A stretch of DNA of 64,000 bases from Corynascus novoguineensis (taxonomy: Eukaryota; Ascomycota; Sordariomycetes; Sordariales; Chaetomiaceae). A program made the position numbers and the translations under genes. Location of the stretch: positions 1-64,000 of the forward strand of contig MU857688.1 of NCBI GenBank assembly GCA_033296725.1, read 5' to 3'. Positions 53,504-63,038 of the stretch are shown piece by piece (the stretch's first letter is position 1; every line of letters begins with the position of its first letter). The notes under the pieces are model-generated. The model saw only the letters and a list, made by a program, of their open reading frames with translations. It searched no databases and was not told where the DNA came from.

Positions 53504-54466
53504 TTAGTGCGTCGACTCTCCGGGCCAGACGTCCCAACCGAAGGTGTCTTTCATGTTGACGAAGCGGCAGTGACGGCCGCGGGCGACCTCCTCGACGGCG
53601 GCAAAATCCTCGTCGGAGAGCTCAGGGATTTGGAAATTGCTCTCGATCCGGCTCGGGTTCGAGCTCTTGGGAAGGACGGCGTACCCCCTGCGAAGGCCCC
53701 AGGCGAGGAGGACCTGGGCAAGGTTGTGTCCGGAGCGGCGGGCGACCTCGTTGAGCTTCTCGTTCTCGCGCACCGTCTCACCCGTCGTGGGCACCTGGTT
53801 CTGCGAGCCCAGGGGCGAGTAGGCGACGGGCAGGATGTCATTCTCGAAGCAGAAATTCACGAGTTCCGTGTTGGGGAGGAACGGGTGGATCTCTACCTGG
53901 TTGACAGCCGGCTTGATGCGCGCGAAGCTCAGCAGCTTCTTGAGCCCGTCAATGGTCCAGTTGGACACGCCAATGGCGCGTGCTCGCCCGCTCTCGGCCA
54001 GCTCCTCCATGGCCCGCCACGTCGGCTCCGGGTTCTCAGTCAGATCCCGGAGAATGACGTACTTGCCGTCGGGCCCGATCTTGACGGAGTAGTCGTCGTT
54101 CTTCTCGGCGGCGATGGGCCAGTGCAAGAGGAAGAGGTCGATGTAGTCAACGCGCAGCTTGGAGCACGAGTTCTCAAAGCTCCATTTGACGTCCTCGGGC
54201 CGGTGCAGGTGGTTCCAGACCTTTGTGCAGATGAAGATATCCTCGCGCTTGACGCTCGGGTTCTTGGCCAGAAAGTCGTGCAGCGCGTCGCCCACCTCAT
54301 CTTCGTTCTGGTAGAACCAGGCGCAGTCGAGGTGCCGATACCCGACCTCGAGCGCCTTGGTTACGGCCTTGTACGTCTCCCCCTTGGCGCCTTCGTTGGC
54401 AAAAGTGCCAAACCCGACGGCCGGCATCTTGACCCCGTTGTTGAGCGTGTACGTCTTGTTGGCCAT
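53504..54466 (-). CDS. Aldo-keto reductase (glycerol dehydrogenase/xylose reductase type)
   Basis: Intronless gene for 320 aa. It is an NADPH-dependent carbonyl reductase of the AKR superfamily, fungal AKR2/3-like. The catalytic tetrad is complete: Asp47 and Tyr52 in HLDCAWFYQNE, Lys82 in FICTKVWN and His115 in DLFLLHWPIA. Further signatures are GVKMPAVGFGTF at the start, ARAIGVSNW, KPAVNQVEIHPFL, and VLPKSSNPSRIESN, the segment that grips the 2'-phosphate of NADPH. Length matches the family. The start ATG at 54466 is preceded by a pyrimidine-rich leader on the coding strand's complement. A purine/pyrimidine microsatellite lies 40 bp upstream. Likely substrates are small aldehydes or glyceraldehyde-type sugars; sequence alone does not choose. 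Confidence 0.92.
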   Translation of the reverse strand: MANKTYTLNNGVKMPAVGFGTFANEGAKGETYKAVTKALEVGYRHLDCAWFYQNEDEVGDALHDFLAKNPSVKREDIFICTKVWNHLHRPEDVKWSFENSCSKLRVDYIDLFLLHWPIAAEKNDDYSVKIGPDGKYVILRDLTENPEPTWRAMEELAESGRARAIGVSNWTIDGLKKLLSFARIKPAVNQVEIHPFLPNTELVNFCFENDILPVAYSPLGSQNQVPTTGETVRENEKLNEVARRSGHNLAQVLLAWGLRRGYAVLPKSSNPSRIESNFQIPELSDEDFAAVEEVARGRHCRFVNMKDTFGWDVWPGESTH

Positions 54467-54507
54467 TCTCGTGTCTTTCTTTTCCCAATTGCTATTTTTT
54501 CTTGGGA

Positions 54508-54550
54508 CTTGTTCTTCTTCTTCTTCTTCTTCTTCTTCTTCTTCTTCTCT
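54508..54550. repeat. (TTC/GAA) trinucleotide microsatellite
   Basis: About 14 consecutive CTT/TTC units lie 40-85 bp upstream of the aldo-keto reductase start; on the coding strand they read GAA/AAG. The tract is probably in the 5' leader or core promoter. Confidence 0.95.
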
Positions 54551-56213
54551 CCGGGTAAGACGGAAAGATGAGATTCAGTTGATGAGAAGCGTGAGTTTGA
54601 ATTATCTGATCCGGTCGGTCTAAGTGGACAATTGCAACGGGAACCGAGAACAACAATTAACCCCTGAGTCCACTTCCTTGGAAGATCATGGGAAAACGCG
54701 GCAAAATAAAGCCTCAGCCAAGGCCCGACGTGCTTGATTGTCCTGCTTGTGGAATGCCGTTCCTGGCTTGAAATTCGCGCGGTTCTGGCGGCATCACCTC
54801 GGGTACTCGCCCTGCAATGTTGAAAAATGTTGGACCAGTAAACAGACCACTGAGATAACGTCAACGTTGATCGCCCCTCGAAACCGGGTTCCACAAAGTG
54901 ACGTAGTCGAGCGAGATCTCACCGGTCCCACCGAGATCTGAGGCCTTTTGTTTCGGACCGGCAACACTCGGCGCCGCCAGTGGCTCGCGCATGAACAAGA
55001 TTCGCGCTCCTCTTATACTGGGCTCCGTTTTTCTGGGCCTTTCCAGCCCACGTATCCCACTTATCCCACTGATGCACGCGCTGAATGGAGGACCGATCTT
55101 CAGGTCCGAGTCATGTCCGCAAATTTCCCGAGTCCCTCCGCGACTCCGCTGTTTTGGGCCAAATTTGGCTTTTGCTTCGCCTTGCCAAGACCAGTTTGCT
55201 TTTTTTTTTTTTTTTTTTTTCGCCTTGCAGGCCTGTCCTGGACTGAGCCCTATCCGTGGGACCTCACAAGCTGCCAACGAACGAATGCTTCGGCGGCACG
55301 GAGGCGAACATCATTGACTGTCGGCTCCGCCGAAGCCCCTCTACTTTCAGGCATTCGTATCAGACCTCCGGATACTGCTGGAGACTCTGACGCCATCGAC
55401 TTGGATGTTGTCAAACGTGGACCAAAGCAATGCTCTTCCTTACTGACAGCGCAGCACAGCTAATGTACTGTCCCCTGAGTAACATCTGGAGCACTGCTAA
55501 GCTACTGAGCTACCAAAGCAAGGCTTAGTTGCCTACTTACCTTACGTACCCACGTGCTGCCTAGCCTAGCTCAGGAAGGTTTTTGTGTCTTGCCGTCATC
55601 ATCGCCTTGTTGGCCAGTCGGCCTGGACTGGGTAGCTCCAAGTGTCAGAATAGTCCCACGGCCTAGGCTCGTGTTGCTCAGCAGCTAAGCAGAATGAGCG
55701 GTGTCATCAAGAGGCAACATGATGACATTCGGACAGTCGGTACGGCGCGGCTACCGGCAAGCGCAGCTGGACCCCAATGCATCAAAGTATCCATCCAGCT
55801 CCAGGACCCTTGTGGAATTTTTTGAGACCGCCACTCCATACTGTCGTCATAACGGAGCTCAACCAGTGGATATTGGGGGATTTATCTGACACCCACCGCT
55901 GGTTGATAGACACGCCCGACAGGCCTCCCATCCGAGATACAGCATTGGAACTACACCGCTTTAGCCAGACGAGTTTCACGTTTCCGACGCCTGCTTCCGA
56001 GGATATCCTGAGATTCTTTCCCGTCCATCCGGATATAAGAGCTCACTTGCCCCTGGCCGAGATAGGGGTGTTCTTGATAGATTCATTCAATATTGCCATC
56101 TATCACATTTCATTTTCAGGTCTCCTTTCCCTGCCTTTTTGAGATATCCCCCATCGGTTCATTTTCAAAATACAATACTAGGCAATACCATCAAACCCCC
56201 CCCCCCCATTATC
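54551..56213. other. Divergent promoter spacer with poly-T run
   Basis: About 1.7 kb between the aldo-keto reductase (-) and the CECR5-type gene (+). It contains a 22-base T run at about 55199-55220 and a C run at about 56196-56207, directly before the 56214 start. Open frames here, on both strands, are without motifs. A CTTACGTACCCACG-like stretch near 55549 has no clear meaning. Confidence 0.5.
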
Positions 56214-57821
56214 ATGTCGAACCCGGGATTCAAAGAAGACGTCTTTGGCTCGCCAAAGAACCAAATCCATACTCCCCCAGACTCTCCAGAGAAGAGCACT
56301 CACCCCAAGGACTTCCCGCTCCGGTCCAAGAAGCCTGATGGACTGAGCGTCGGAACTGGCCATGCCAGGAACGACAGCCGCGGTGAGAAGAGGAACACGA
56401 GCCTGGGGAACCTCGAGCATGGCTTGACCATCCCCACGTCGCCAAGCTCGCACAACACTATTGAGGTGCCGGCGCTAAGGTCGCCCGACGCCGACACGAC
56501 ACAGTTCATGCACCACCTTTCGTCGAATCCGTCGACAAGGGAGCGGAGGGTTTCGCGCAACTCGTTTGGCGCCTCCCTTCCTATCCCCAAATCGAAGCGG
56601 CAGTCGCGGCTCAGCAGTGTCACGTACCCTGCCGACGTTCAAGAGGCGCTTAAGGCGGCTGGAATTGGCAAGCCCGGAGTACCGCAGCCGTCCCGCGAAA
56701 TCCTCGCGTCGCAGGTGCAGGATGTGCTCTCGCACAAGGTGGCGGCGGCCAAGAACATGGCCTTCGTCTTCGACATTGATGGTGTGCTGGTGCACGGCGA
56801 CCGTCCCATTCCTGAGGGCCAGAAGGTCCTAGCCATGCTTAACGGCGACAACCAGCTAGGCATCAAGATTCCACACATCTTCTTGACAAACGGTTCTGGC
56901 AAGCCTGAGCTGGCACGGACTCAGCAGCTGTCTAAGATCCTCAAGAACCACATCAGCACCGAGCAGTTTATCCAGAGTCACACGCCCATGCGAGCGCTGG
57001 CTGAGTACTACCACACCGTCCTGGTTGTTGGTGGCGAGGGCTACCGGTGCCGCGACGTGGCTGAGGAGTATGGCTTCAAGGATATCGTCGTGCCTAACGA
57101 TATTGTCGCTTGGGACCCAACTATCGCCCCCTACCGCGTGTTCACCGACGAGGAGCGGGCGACATCGCGCCCGCGCGACTTCACCAAGACCAACATCAAC
57201 GCCATTCTCGTCTTCTCGGATTCGCGTGACTATGCGACCGACATGCAGATCATTGTTGACCTGCTGCGATCGGAGAACGGGCGGCTCCTGACCGTGGCCA
57301 AGGACCCCGTCTCGCAGCGCATCCCCATCTATTTCTCGCAAGGTGACTTGCTCTGCCCCACCGAGCATCCTATACCACGCATGAGCCAGGGCGCCTTCCG
57401 CATCGGCCTCGAGGCCATGTACAAGGCTCTGACTGGCGTTGAACTTGAGCGTGTTGTTTACGGCAAGCCCGAGCTGGCCACGTACAAGTATGCCGACGAG
57501 GTCCTTGCGTCATGGATGGAGACCTTGCATGGCGAGGAGCGCGTGCCTCAGAACATCTACATGATTGGTGATAATCCGGCCTCAGATATCGTTGGTGGTA
57601 ACATGTACGGTTGGAACACGTGCCTCGTCCGCACAGGTGTTTTCCAGGGCGGCGACAATGACGAAGAGAATCCGGCCAACTTTGGCGTCTTCCCCAACGT
57701 TTGGGAGGCTGTCACGGCGGCCTGCCGCAAGGAGCTTGGCGACGATTTTGTCTTCAAGTGGGATGAGCGTGTTGTCAACCCCGTCCTTCACGACAGCGCT
57801 ACATCGGCGATTGAAGTATAA
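56214..57821 (+). CDS. HAD-superfamily phosphatase of the CECR5/YKR070W type
   Basis: Intronless gene for 535 aa. It is a HAD class IIA phosphatase-like protein; yeast YKR070W and animal CECR5 (HDHD5) are relatives and at least the yeast protein is mitochondrial. The N-terminal 165 residues are Ser/Pro-rich and probably disordered. The HAD core begins at about 182 with MAFVFDIDGVLVHGDRP (motif I DxDG, Asp187 and Asp189), followed by PHIFLTNGSGKPELART (motif II, Thr). GKPELATYKYADEVL gives the Lys region, and YMIGDNPASDIVGGNMYGW gives motif IV, with the CLVRTGVFQGG segment after it. All catalytic residues are present. The start at 56214 follows a C run and opens MSNPGFKEDVFG; the frame is open earlier, but without supporting similarity. 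Its natural substrate is unknown. Confidence 0.9.
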   Translation: MSNPGFKEDVFGSPKNQIHTPPDSPEKSTHPKDFPLRSKKPDGLSVGTGHARNDSRGEKRNTSLGNLEHGLTIPTSPSSHNTIEVPALRSPDADTTQFMHHLSSNPSTRERRVSRNSFGASLPIPKSKRQSRLSSVTYPADVQEALKAAGIGKPGVPQPSREILASQVQDVLSHKVAAAKNMAFVFDIDGVLVHGDRPIPEGQKVLAMLNGDNQLGIKIPHIFLTNGSGKPELARTQQLSKILKNHISTEQFIQSHTPMRALAEYYHTVLVVGGEGYRCRDVAEEYGFKDIVVPNDIVAWDPTIAPYRVFTDEERATSRPRDFTKTNINAILVFSDSRDYATDMQIIVDLLRSENGRLLTVAKDPVSQRIPIYFSQGDLLCPTEHPIPRMSQGAFRIGLEAMYKALTGVELERVVYGKPELATYKYADEVLASWMETLHGEERVPQNIYMIGDNPASDIVGGNMYGWNTCLVRTGVFQGGDNDEENPANFGVFPNVWEAVTAACRKELGDDFVFKWDERVVNPVLHDSATSAIEV

Positions 57822-58106
57822 ACTGGGCATTTATTGGGTTTAAAACGTTTCTTTATGTTAAAGGCTTGGGCAAGTGAAGACCCTGAAAGGGCATGCGCGA
57901 AAAGCATCAAGGGAATATATGGCATAGTATAGATGAATACCACCGCGGCAGGAGTAGCAGACAATTTGGTTGTTTTGGGCTAGTTTTTCCCTTTTAGTTA
58001 TCAAGTTAAAAAATCTCAATCCAATTTTGGAATTCACTGTCCCAAAAATGACGACGTGCAAATGCCCCAGTTGGCACGCCGGTGTCGTTGCAATCAACAG
58101 TAATTA

Positions 58107-59513
58107 CAGTGGGGCTCCAAAAGTCTGTTTCCACCCCACCTACTTAACGCGTTTCCGCGACGCGTCCACACCACCCTCAAACTTTCTAACTACCACAGCT
58201 CCCCAAATGTCACTCAATTTAACTGATTTGGGCCGCGATTTGACGGCCGGCCGCAAGGAAAACGAGGAATTGAGCCCTGCTACACGTGCAGCCATTTGCG
58301 GTGCGGTGGCAGGTGGGGTTAGCAAACGCGCCGTGGCAGCCGTGTTTGGCGTCTCGTATATCGTCGTGTCCAAGACTATTCAACGCTTTACAACCACCAA
58401 ATCCTTCGATTCTAAGCCAAGAACTGGCCGGCCTCAGGTTCTTACTCGAAAGGATAAGCGGTATATTGTCTAGCTGGCCAAGCGTAATGCCCGGCTTATA
58501 CACCAATAGCTCCTAAAGGTCTTGGGCCGAAAGGTGTCAAGCTCGACAGTCCGCCAGGCTCTCCGCCAGCGCAACTACCGAAAATAGAGAGCATTAAAGC
58601 GAATACCACTTACAAAGGACGTAGCAAAGAACCGGTATACCTTTGCATGTCATGTGTTGGAGAATATCGAAGATCTTCGTATAAGTTGGTTAATACTTCT
58701 CCTCTCTAAACCGGTTTCTAACCTACTTTTGTCTAGACTATGTTTAGCGACGAATCCTCTTGCCAGAACAATACAAATAGTCCAACTACTTAGGTCTTTC
58801 GGCTACCTTCAGAGAAGTAGAAGCCAGACTTTGTTAACCTCTAAAATCATGTCAAGGCCAACATATCTATCATGGTATAGGGTAGTGTTAGAAAGCGGGG
58901 GAGGACTGACCTCATCATCATGGAGCGTGACTATACACCTCCCTAGAAGGGAGGCTATAGTTCTTGGAGCTATCAAGAGGCCCTGAGAAAAGGGCTCTTG
59001 CCAGTATATGATAGGACACGGCATTTCCAGCAAGATAATGCAAAGATTCACAGGTCTACATCAACGACCGAGTGGCTTCTTAACCATGGAATTGAGGTCC
59101 TCCAAGACTGGCCAGCCCACAGTCCGGATCTTAACCCAATTGAGCATGTTTAGGCTCTGTTGAAATAGAAAGTCAAAGCTCAATACCCTGATATATAGGA
59201 ATTGAAGAAAAGACGAATTGATGTATCTAGATTTTCGCGTGTTCTTCAGGAGTGTTGGTGGGCGATTGATCAGGCCGATATCGACCGTCTAATTGATTCG
59301 ATCCCGTGTCGGCTGGCTACCGTCAAAAAGCTAGGGGTTGGTATACCAAGTACTAGCAGTTAGAAGCAGGGCTACAAGAGACTCGGGTTAGATTGTTGCT
59401 GGGAGTTTTGTAGATTTAGTTATGATTAGTTAAGTTGGAAGTACCTGTACTCGGTATTGTGGGTTGGCTGGGGATTTGGAGGCGGTGGAAACAGACTTCT
59501 GGAACCCCACTTT
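58107..59513 (+). mobile_element. Tc1/mariner-type DNA transposon, RIP-damaged
   Basis: A 1.4-kb element bounded by inverted repeats of about 29 bp: CAGTGGGGCTCC... at 58107-58135 and its reverse complement at 59485-59513, with 26 of 29 positions equal. A TA flanks each end (58105-58106 and 59514-59515), as expected for this superfamily, though the right border is uncertain by one base. The interior carries a dead transposase. Some stops look like C-to-T or G-to-A changes, the mark of RIP. The left half is GC-normal while the right half is AT-rich. Confidence 0.85.
58207..59360 (+). pseudogene. Dead Tc1/mariner transposase
   Basis: The reading starts at the ATG 58207 with an N-terminal helix-turn-helix part (LSPATRAAICGAVAGGVSK, then VSKTIQRFTT, GRPQVLTRKDKRYIV) typical of Tc1-like transposases. 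It is broken by TAG at 58471-58473 and 58507-58509 (probable former Gln) and 58585-58587 (probable former Trp). After at least one frame change, the catalytic C-terminal part is readable: QQDNAKIHRS with the second Asp, and WPAHSPDLNPIEHV with the Glu, about 35 residues apart. TAG at 59151-59153 and 59196-59198 again replace probable Trp codons. The end is near VKKLGVGIPSTS. It cannot make an active enzyme; it could only be mobilised in trans. Confidence 0.85.
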
Positions 59514-59515
59514 TA

Positions 59516-60218
59516 GTAAAGCGCGACTATTGGCTTTCGAAGTTGTATACCCCGACAACCGCATGTAATTCCTGGAAAATAAACTTCATAGACCAAGCGA
59601 GCAATAACCACCCGGACACACGAAACATATCAAGAACATACTCTCAGTCCAGCCGAGTTATTCTATCTCTTTAAATTGTAACTTCCAAATACAAGTACTG
59701 AGATACGGTGTGCATTAATAACGCCAAACAGCAAACGCCACGCCCACCTTGACCAAGCCAACCCGACCAGCAGGGTCAAGACGATCATTCGTTCCCCCTC
59801 GCCACACTGAAGCCGGTGGCCGTGTATGGTGCTAAATTTCACCTCTTCACGCCTGCCCCGCCTCCCATTTCCTATTCCAACCATTCCGCAACCCGAACCC
59901 TATTAGTGCCGTGAGCTGCTACTGGAAGGGTATTTATTTGCTGCTGCTGTGTCTGGCGCGGTTGCTGGTTTTGATGGGTGGGAACTTGCCGCTGCTGGCA
60001 CAGGAGCCAATCGCTTGTTTAGCCAACCAATAAAAGTATGACGACTAACGGTAAGGTAGAGATTTGGTAACTTAGCTATGTAATATACATGTGTACCAAC
60101 ACCAGGGTTCCCTTTTTTCGTTCGCAGCTACAGAAAATTTGTCCCCTCAGACAATTCCCATTCCATTTTTCTATGCCCAACATATTGGGTGATTTTATAC
60201 CGCCGTTCCTCCTTGATA
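59516..60218. other. Intergenic, no supported gene
   Basis: About 0.7 kb between the transposon and the 2EXR pseudogene. Small frame at 59663-59884 (-) is without motif. Confidence 0.45.
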
Positions 60219-61349
60219 ATGGACCACCTGAAAACTCTCGCTCCAACACAGAGAGACACAACAACAGCTGTTCAGGAGGCGCCCGTGCGAATGCTGCCAA
60301 TGCTTTTCAACGATGTGTATTTTCAACGCTGGGAACCTCCAGCGCTCCGCGATACCACATTAGCCCCGTTTTCTCGTCTACCCGCTGAGCTGTGCCTTCA
60401 CGTCTGGCTGGTCCATCTTCGGTGATACCGCATGATCGAGCTCGACATCTGCCCCGCCACCGTCGAAGATGCTACCACCTATCCAGGCGACGGCTCCCAG
60501 TCCTGGTACTACTCTGACCGCAACGTCCTCGGTAATGTCGTGAGCAATCGGAATTACATCTTGAGCTGGAGCGGCCGCTGCCAAACCCCTGTTGGCTCCT
60601 ATAGCCCGTTGTTATGGGTTAACCGGGAGGCAAGGGGGGCCACGCTCGGCTTCTACCGCGTGCACTTGCCCTTTTTCGGGCTGCAGAGAGAGAAGGCCCT
60701 CTACCTCAACCCGGAGTATGATGTTGTCTCGATCCAGCCTCGGTGGAACGAAAACCGTGACCGCACCACCCGGGCTCCTGATTATCTCACCCTCCTGCCC
60801 GACTTTCTACACGACATCAAGGCCTACGACCACAAGGGACAAGGGTATGTGTACGAATCCTTGTAGGGATCTAACTAAGTAACTGACATGTATGCTTTTT
60901 TGTGCTGCTAACTCTAAACCACGGTAGTGTTGCTCACCCCGCCCTGAATGAAGGGTTCCTCTCGTGGAATATGGACGAAGTAATGACCGCGGGTGCGCAA
61001 CCCAAAGAGGAAGAGGAAAAAGAGGAGGAAGAGGGAAAAGAGGAGGAAGATGAGGAAGGGCTTCGTGCTGAGCTGGCGATGCACCTGCGGGAGGAAGCTG
61101 ACAACTGGCAACACAATCGCACATTCCTCCACGAGACCTTCCTCCGAATTTCTCCCACCTGGCGCATGGCGCCCCATGCCGGGCTATGTAGTAGACACCT
61201 AACCGTTTGAGAAGATAGAGAGATTTCCGCGCGTGGCCATCGGCAAGTGGCTGTTTCTTGCCGAGGCGTTCAAGAAGCTTACCATTCCGCGGCGGCTCTG
61301 CTTTGACATGTCAGGAGTCCGGCCGGGGCTGTTTTTATTTGAGGTTTGA
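60219..61349 (+). pseudogene. Broken 2EXR-domain gene
   Basis: A fungus-specific 2EXR-type gene with clear damage. It opens with MDHLKTLAPTQRD, and the 2EXR start motif is present (LAPFSRLPAELCLHVWLVHL). A TGA at 60424-60426 interrupts the frame between HLR and YRMIELD, where an Arg codon (CGA) would fit. The frame then continues through SPLLWVNREARGATLGFYR to an intron with a GTATGT donor near 60846 and a GGTAG acceptor near 60928. The second part has a long Glu/Lys run (about 61005-61050) and RISPTWRMAPHAG. After 61175 the sense moves to another frame (FEKIERFPRVAIGKWLFLAE) with a TAA at about 61189-61191, and fades near 61349. Two independent breaks make a functional product unlikely. Confidence 0.72.
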
Positions 61350-63038
61350 TGAAGGCAGGCGGGGATCGGCGGTGGCAGAGATTATCGATGGAGGGCAGAA
61401 ACGATCAGTATCTAGAAGAAGATTGGTGATAAACTGGACGGTACTTAGTTTTAATCGGTCATTTTTGGCTAGGTTTGATTATATCGGAGTTTCCTTATGT
61501 TTAATAACACCTTGCATAAATGCTCTCACTCTTTTCAGCATCGTATCTTTGTTGCTGACAGAGTGACGCTCCTTAAGCCAGGGTCATGGGGCCTGAAAAA
61601 CGCATAGGGCACTGACGGATTGCTCAGCCGTGCCTGGGTACTCAGGTTGGGGGAAATTTCCATAGGTTGCCCTTTGTTATTTGACCAGAAGGCGAATGGC
61701 CTTGGCATCGGAGCTTTAGATCGAGCAATGAAGATCTCATGATCCGACATATATCGTCACTACCGCAAGACAAAAATCCACTTGATCCAAAGTCAGCTGA
61801 ATTGGATTGAAAACGTAGTCAACGTTAGCCAGACACTACTTACTGCAGCACCCTGCTAGGTTAAGAATCGGGAATGCTGAGAAGGGGGACCCTAGTCACA
61901 GCATTCCCGGTGGATTTGCGTCAGATCCTACATTGTCATTTTGAAGCATGTTGCTATGGGTTGGAGCAAAGGAGAAACGATAGGAAACGGTGATAAAACG
62001 GATGTGGTTAAGCAAGGTTAAATTAGATGGATAGGGCCGGTTGAGAACGGAAAAAAAGTTATGACCATGAAACAGAATCGGCGTGCGCAATCGAGATTGT
62101 TAAATGGCAAGCGTAGAACAGCGTTTGGTGCCGTGTAGGGCACCAGATTGCGCCTAGGTGCTGTAAGAGTGAGCGTTCAGCTTCGAAGCTCCAAACGCAG
62201 CTGGACGTTTTCAGAATGGAAAGGTAACGGTAGTACCCTGCTGTCGGCAAAAGAAACAGGCGTAACTATCTATTTGTGCCTTAAGTTGGATATTTTGACG
62301 CCGGAGTTGGGGGATTCTTCATTCTCATGATGCAACTGTCGAGCGCGTGAGGTTCCATTTAGTTTCCATCGGTCTGATTTGTCCACAAATTGCGACTTGA
62401 ACAACTCTAGCTCTAAGTCTAGATCATAGAGGCCAATCTTTATCTTGACAGACTGTTGCTGATGAGCCATGCTATTTAAGGTACTGTAATACTCAACACA
62501 GACCTTGATTGGCAAGACATCATGGCGAGGCCTGCCCCACGGAATACCCGGTGGTTCCATATTACTTGCCCGGGATGCGCCGGGGGTTTTGCCGTGGCTC
62601 GGCAGTTGACCCTCTCCGATTGTTACTCTTATTTCTCCGAATTCTAAATCTCAAGGGAACTACGGGTAATAGCGAATTGTTACGGTACACGGAGGACTCA
62701 AGCGGGGTGTGGCCATTTTCACGCCCCTTATTCGATCCTTCCCCTCATCTAGTTCATCTAGCAGCATCGTAAAGGCACTGTATCGTACCTGCATATCCGT
62801 AGCAGTTTTAAACATCGTGTAACAGAATCTGTTGCATTGCCATTTTTATATGCTTCGGTCCTCAGTTCTATCTCCTGGGCATCACGGTGTACTTAAAACC
62901 TCAGATATCGCAGCAGACATTCCTGGCGAGAAGACATCTTACTGTCTCGCCGCCTACAAAAGATAGTTTGACTTGTATCATCCCTCCAGGAAGTTTTGAA
63001 AAAAAAAGAACACACGAAAAGAGAGAAAGATTGCCACG
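61350..63038. other. AT-richer spacer, no supported gene
   Basis: About 1.7 kb with small frames only, such as 62270-62560 (-), which has a periodic LDLELELF segment but no start context or family. The right end is the promoter of the DUF8021 gene, with an A-rich leader (aaaaaaagaacac) directly before the ATG at 63039. Confidence 0.45.

Noticed and set aside
46207..54466. Secondary-metabolite cluster
   Set aside because: Tailoring-type enzymes only; there is no synthase, prenyltransferase, transporter or cluster-type regulator.
53468..54571. 367-codon open frame antisense to the aldo-keto reductase
   Set aside because: Leu/Val/Gly-rich mirror translation without motif; the sense frame holds the full catalytic tetrad.
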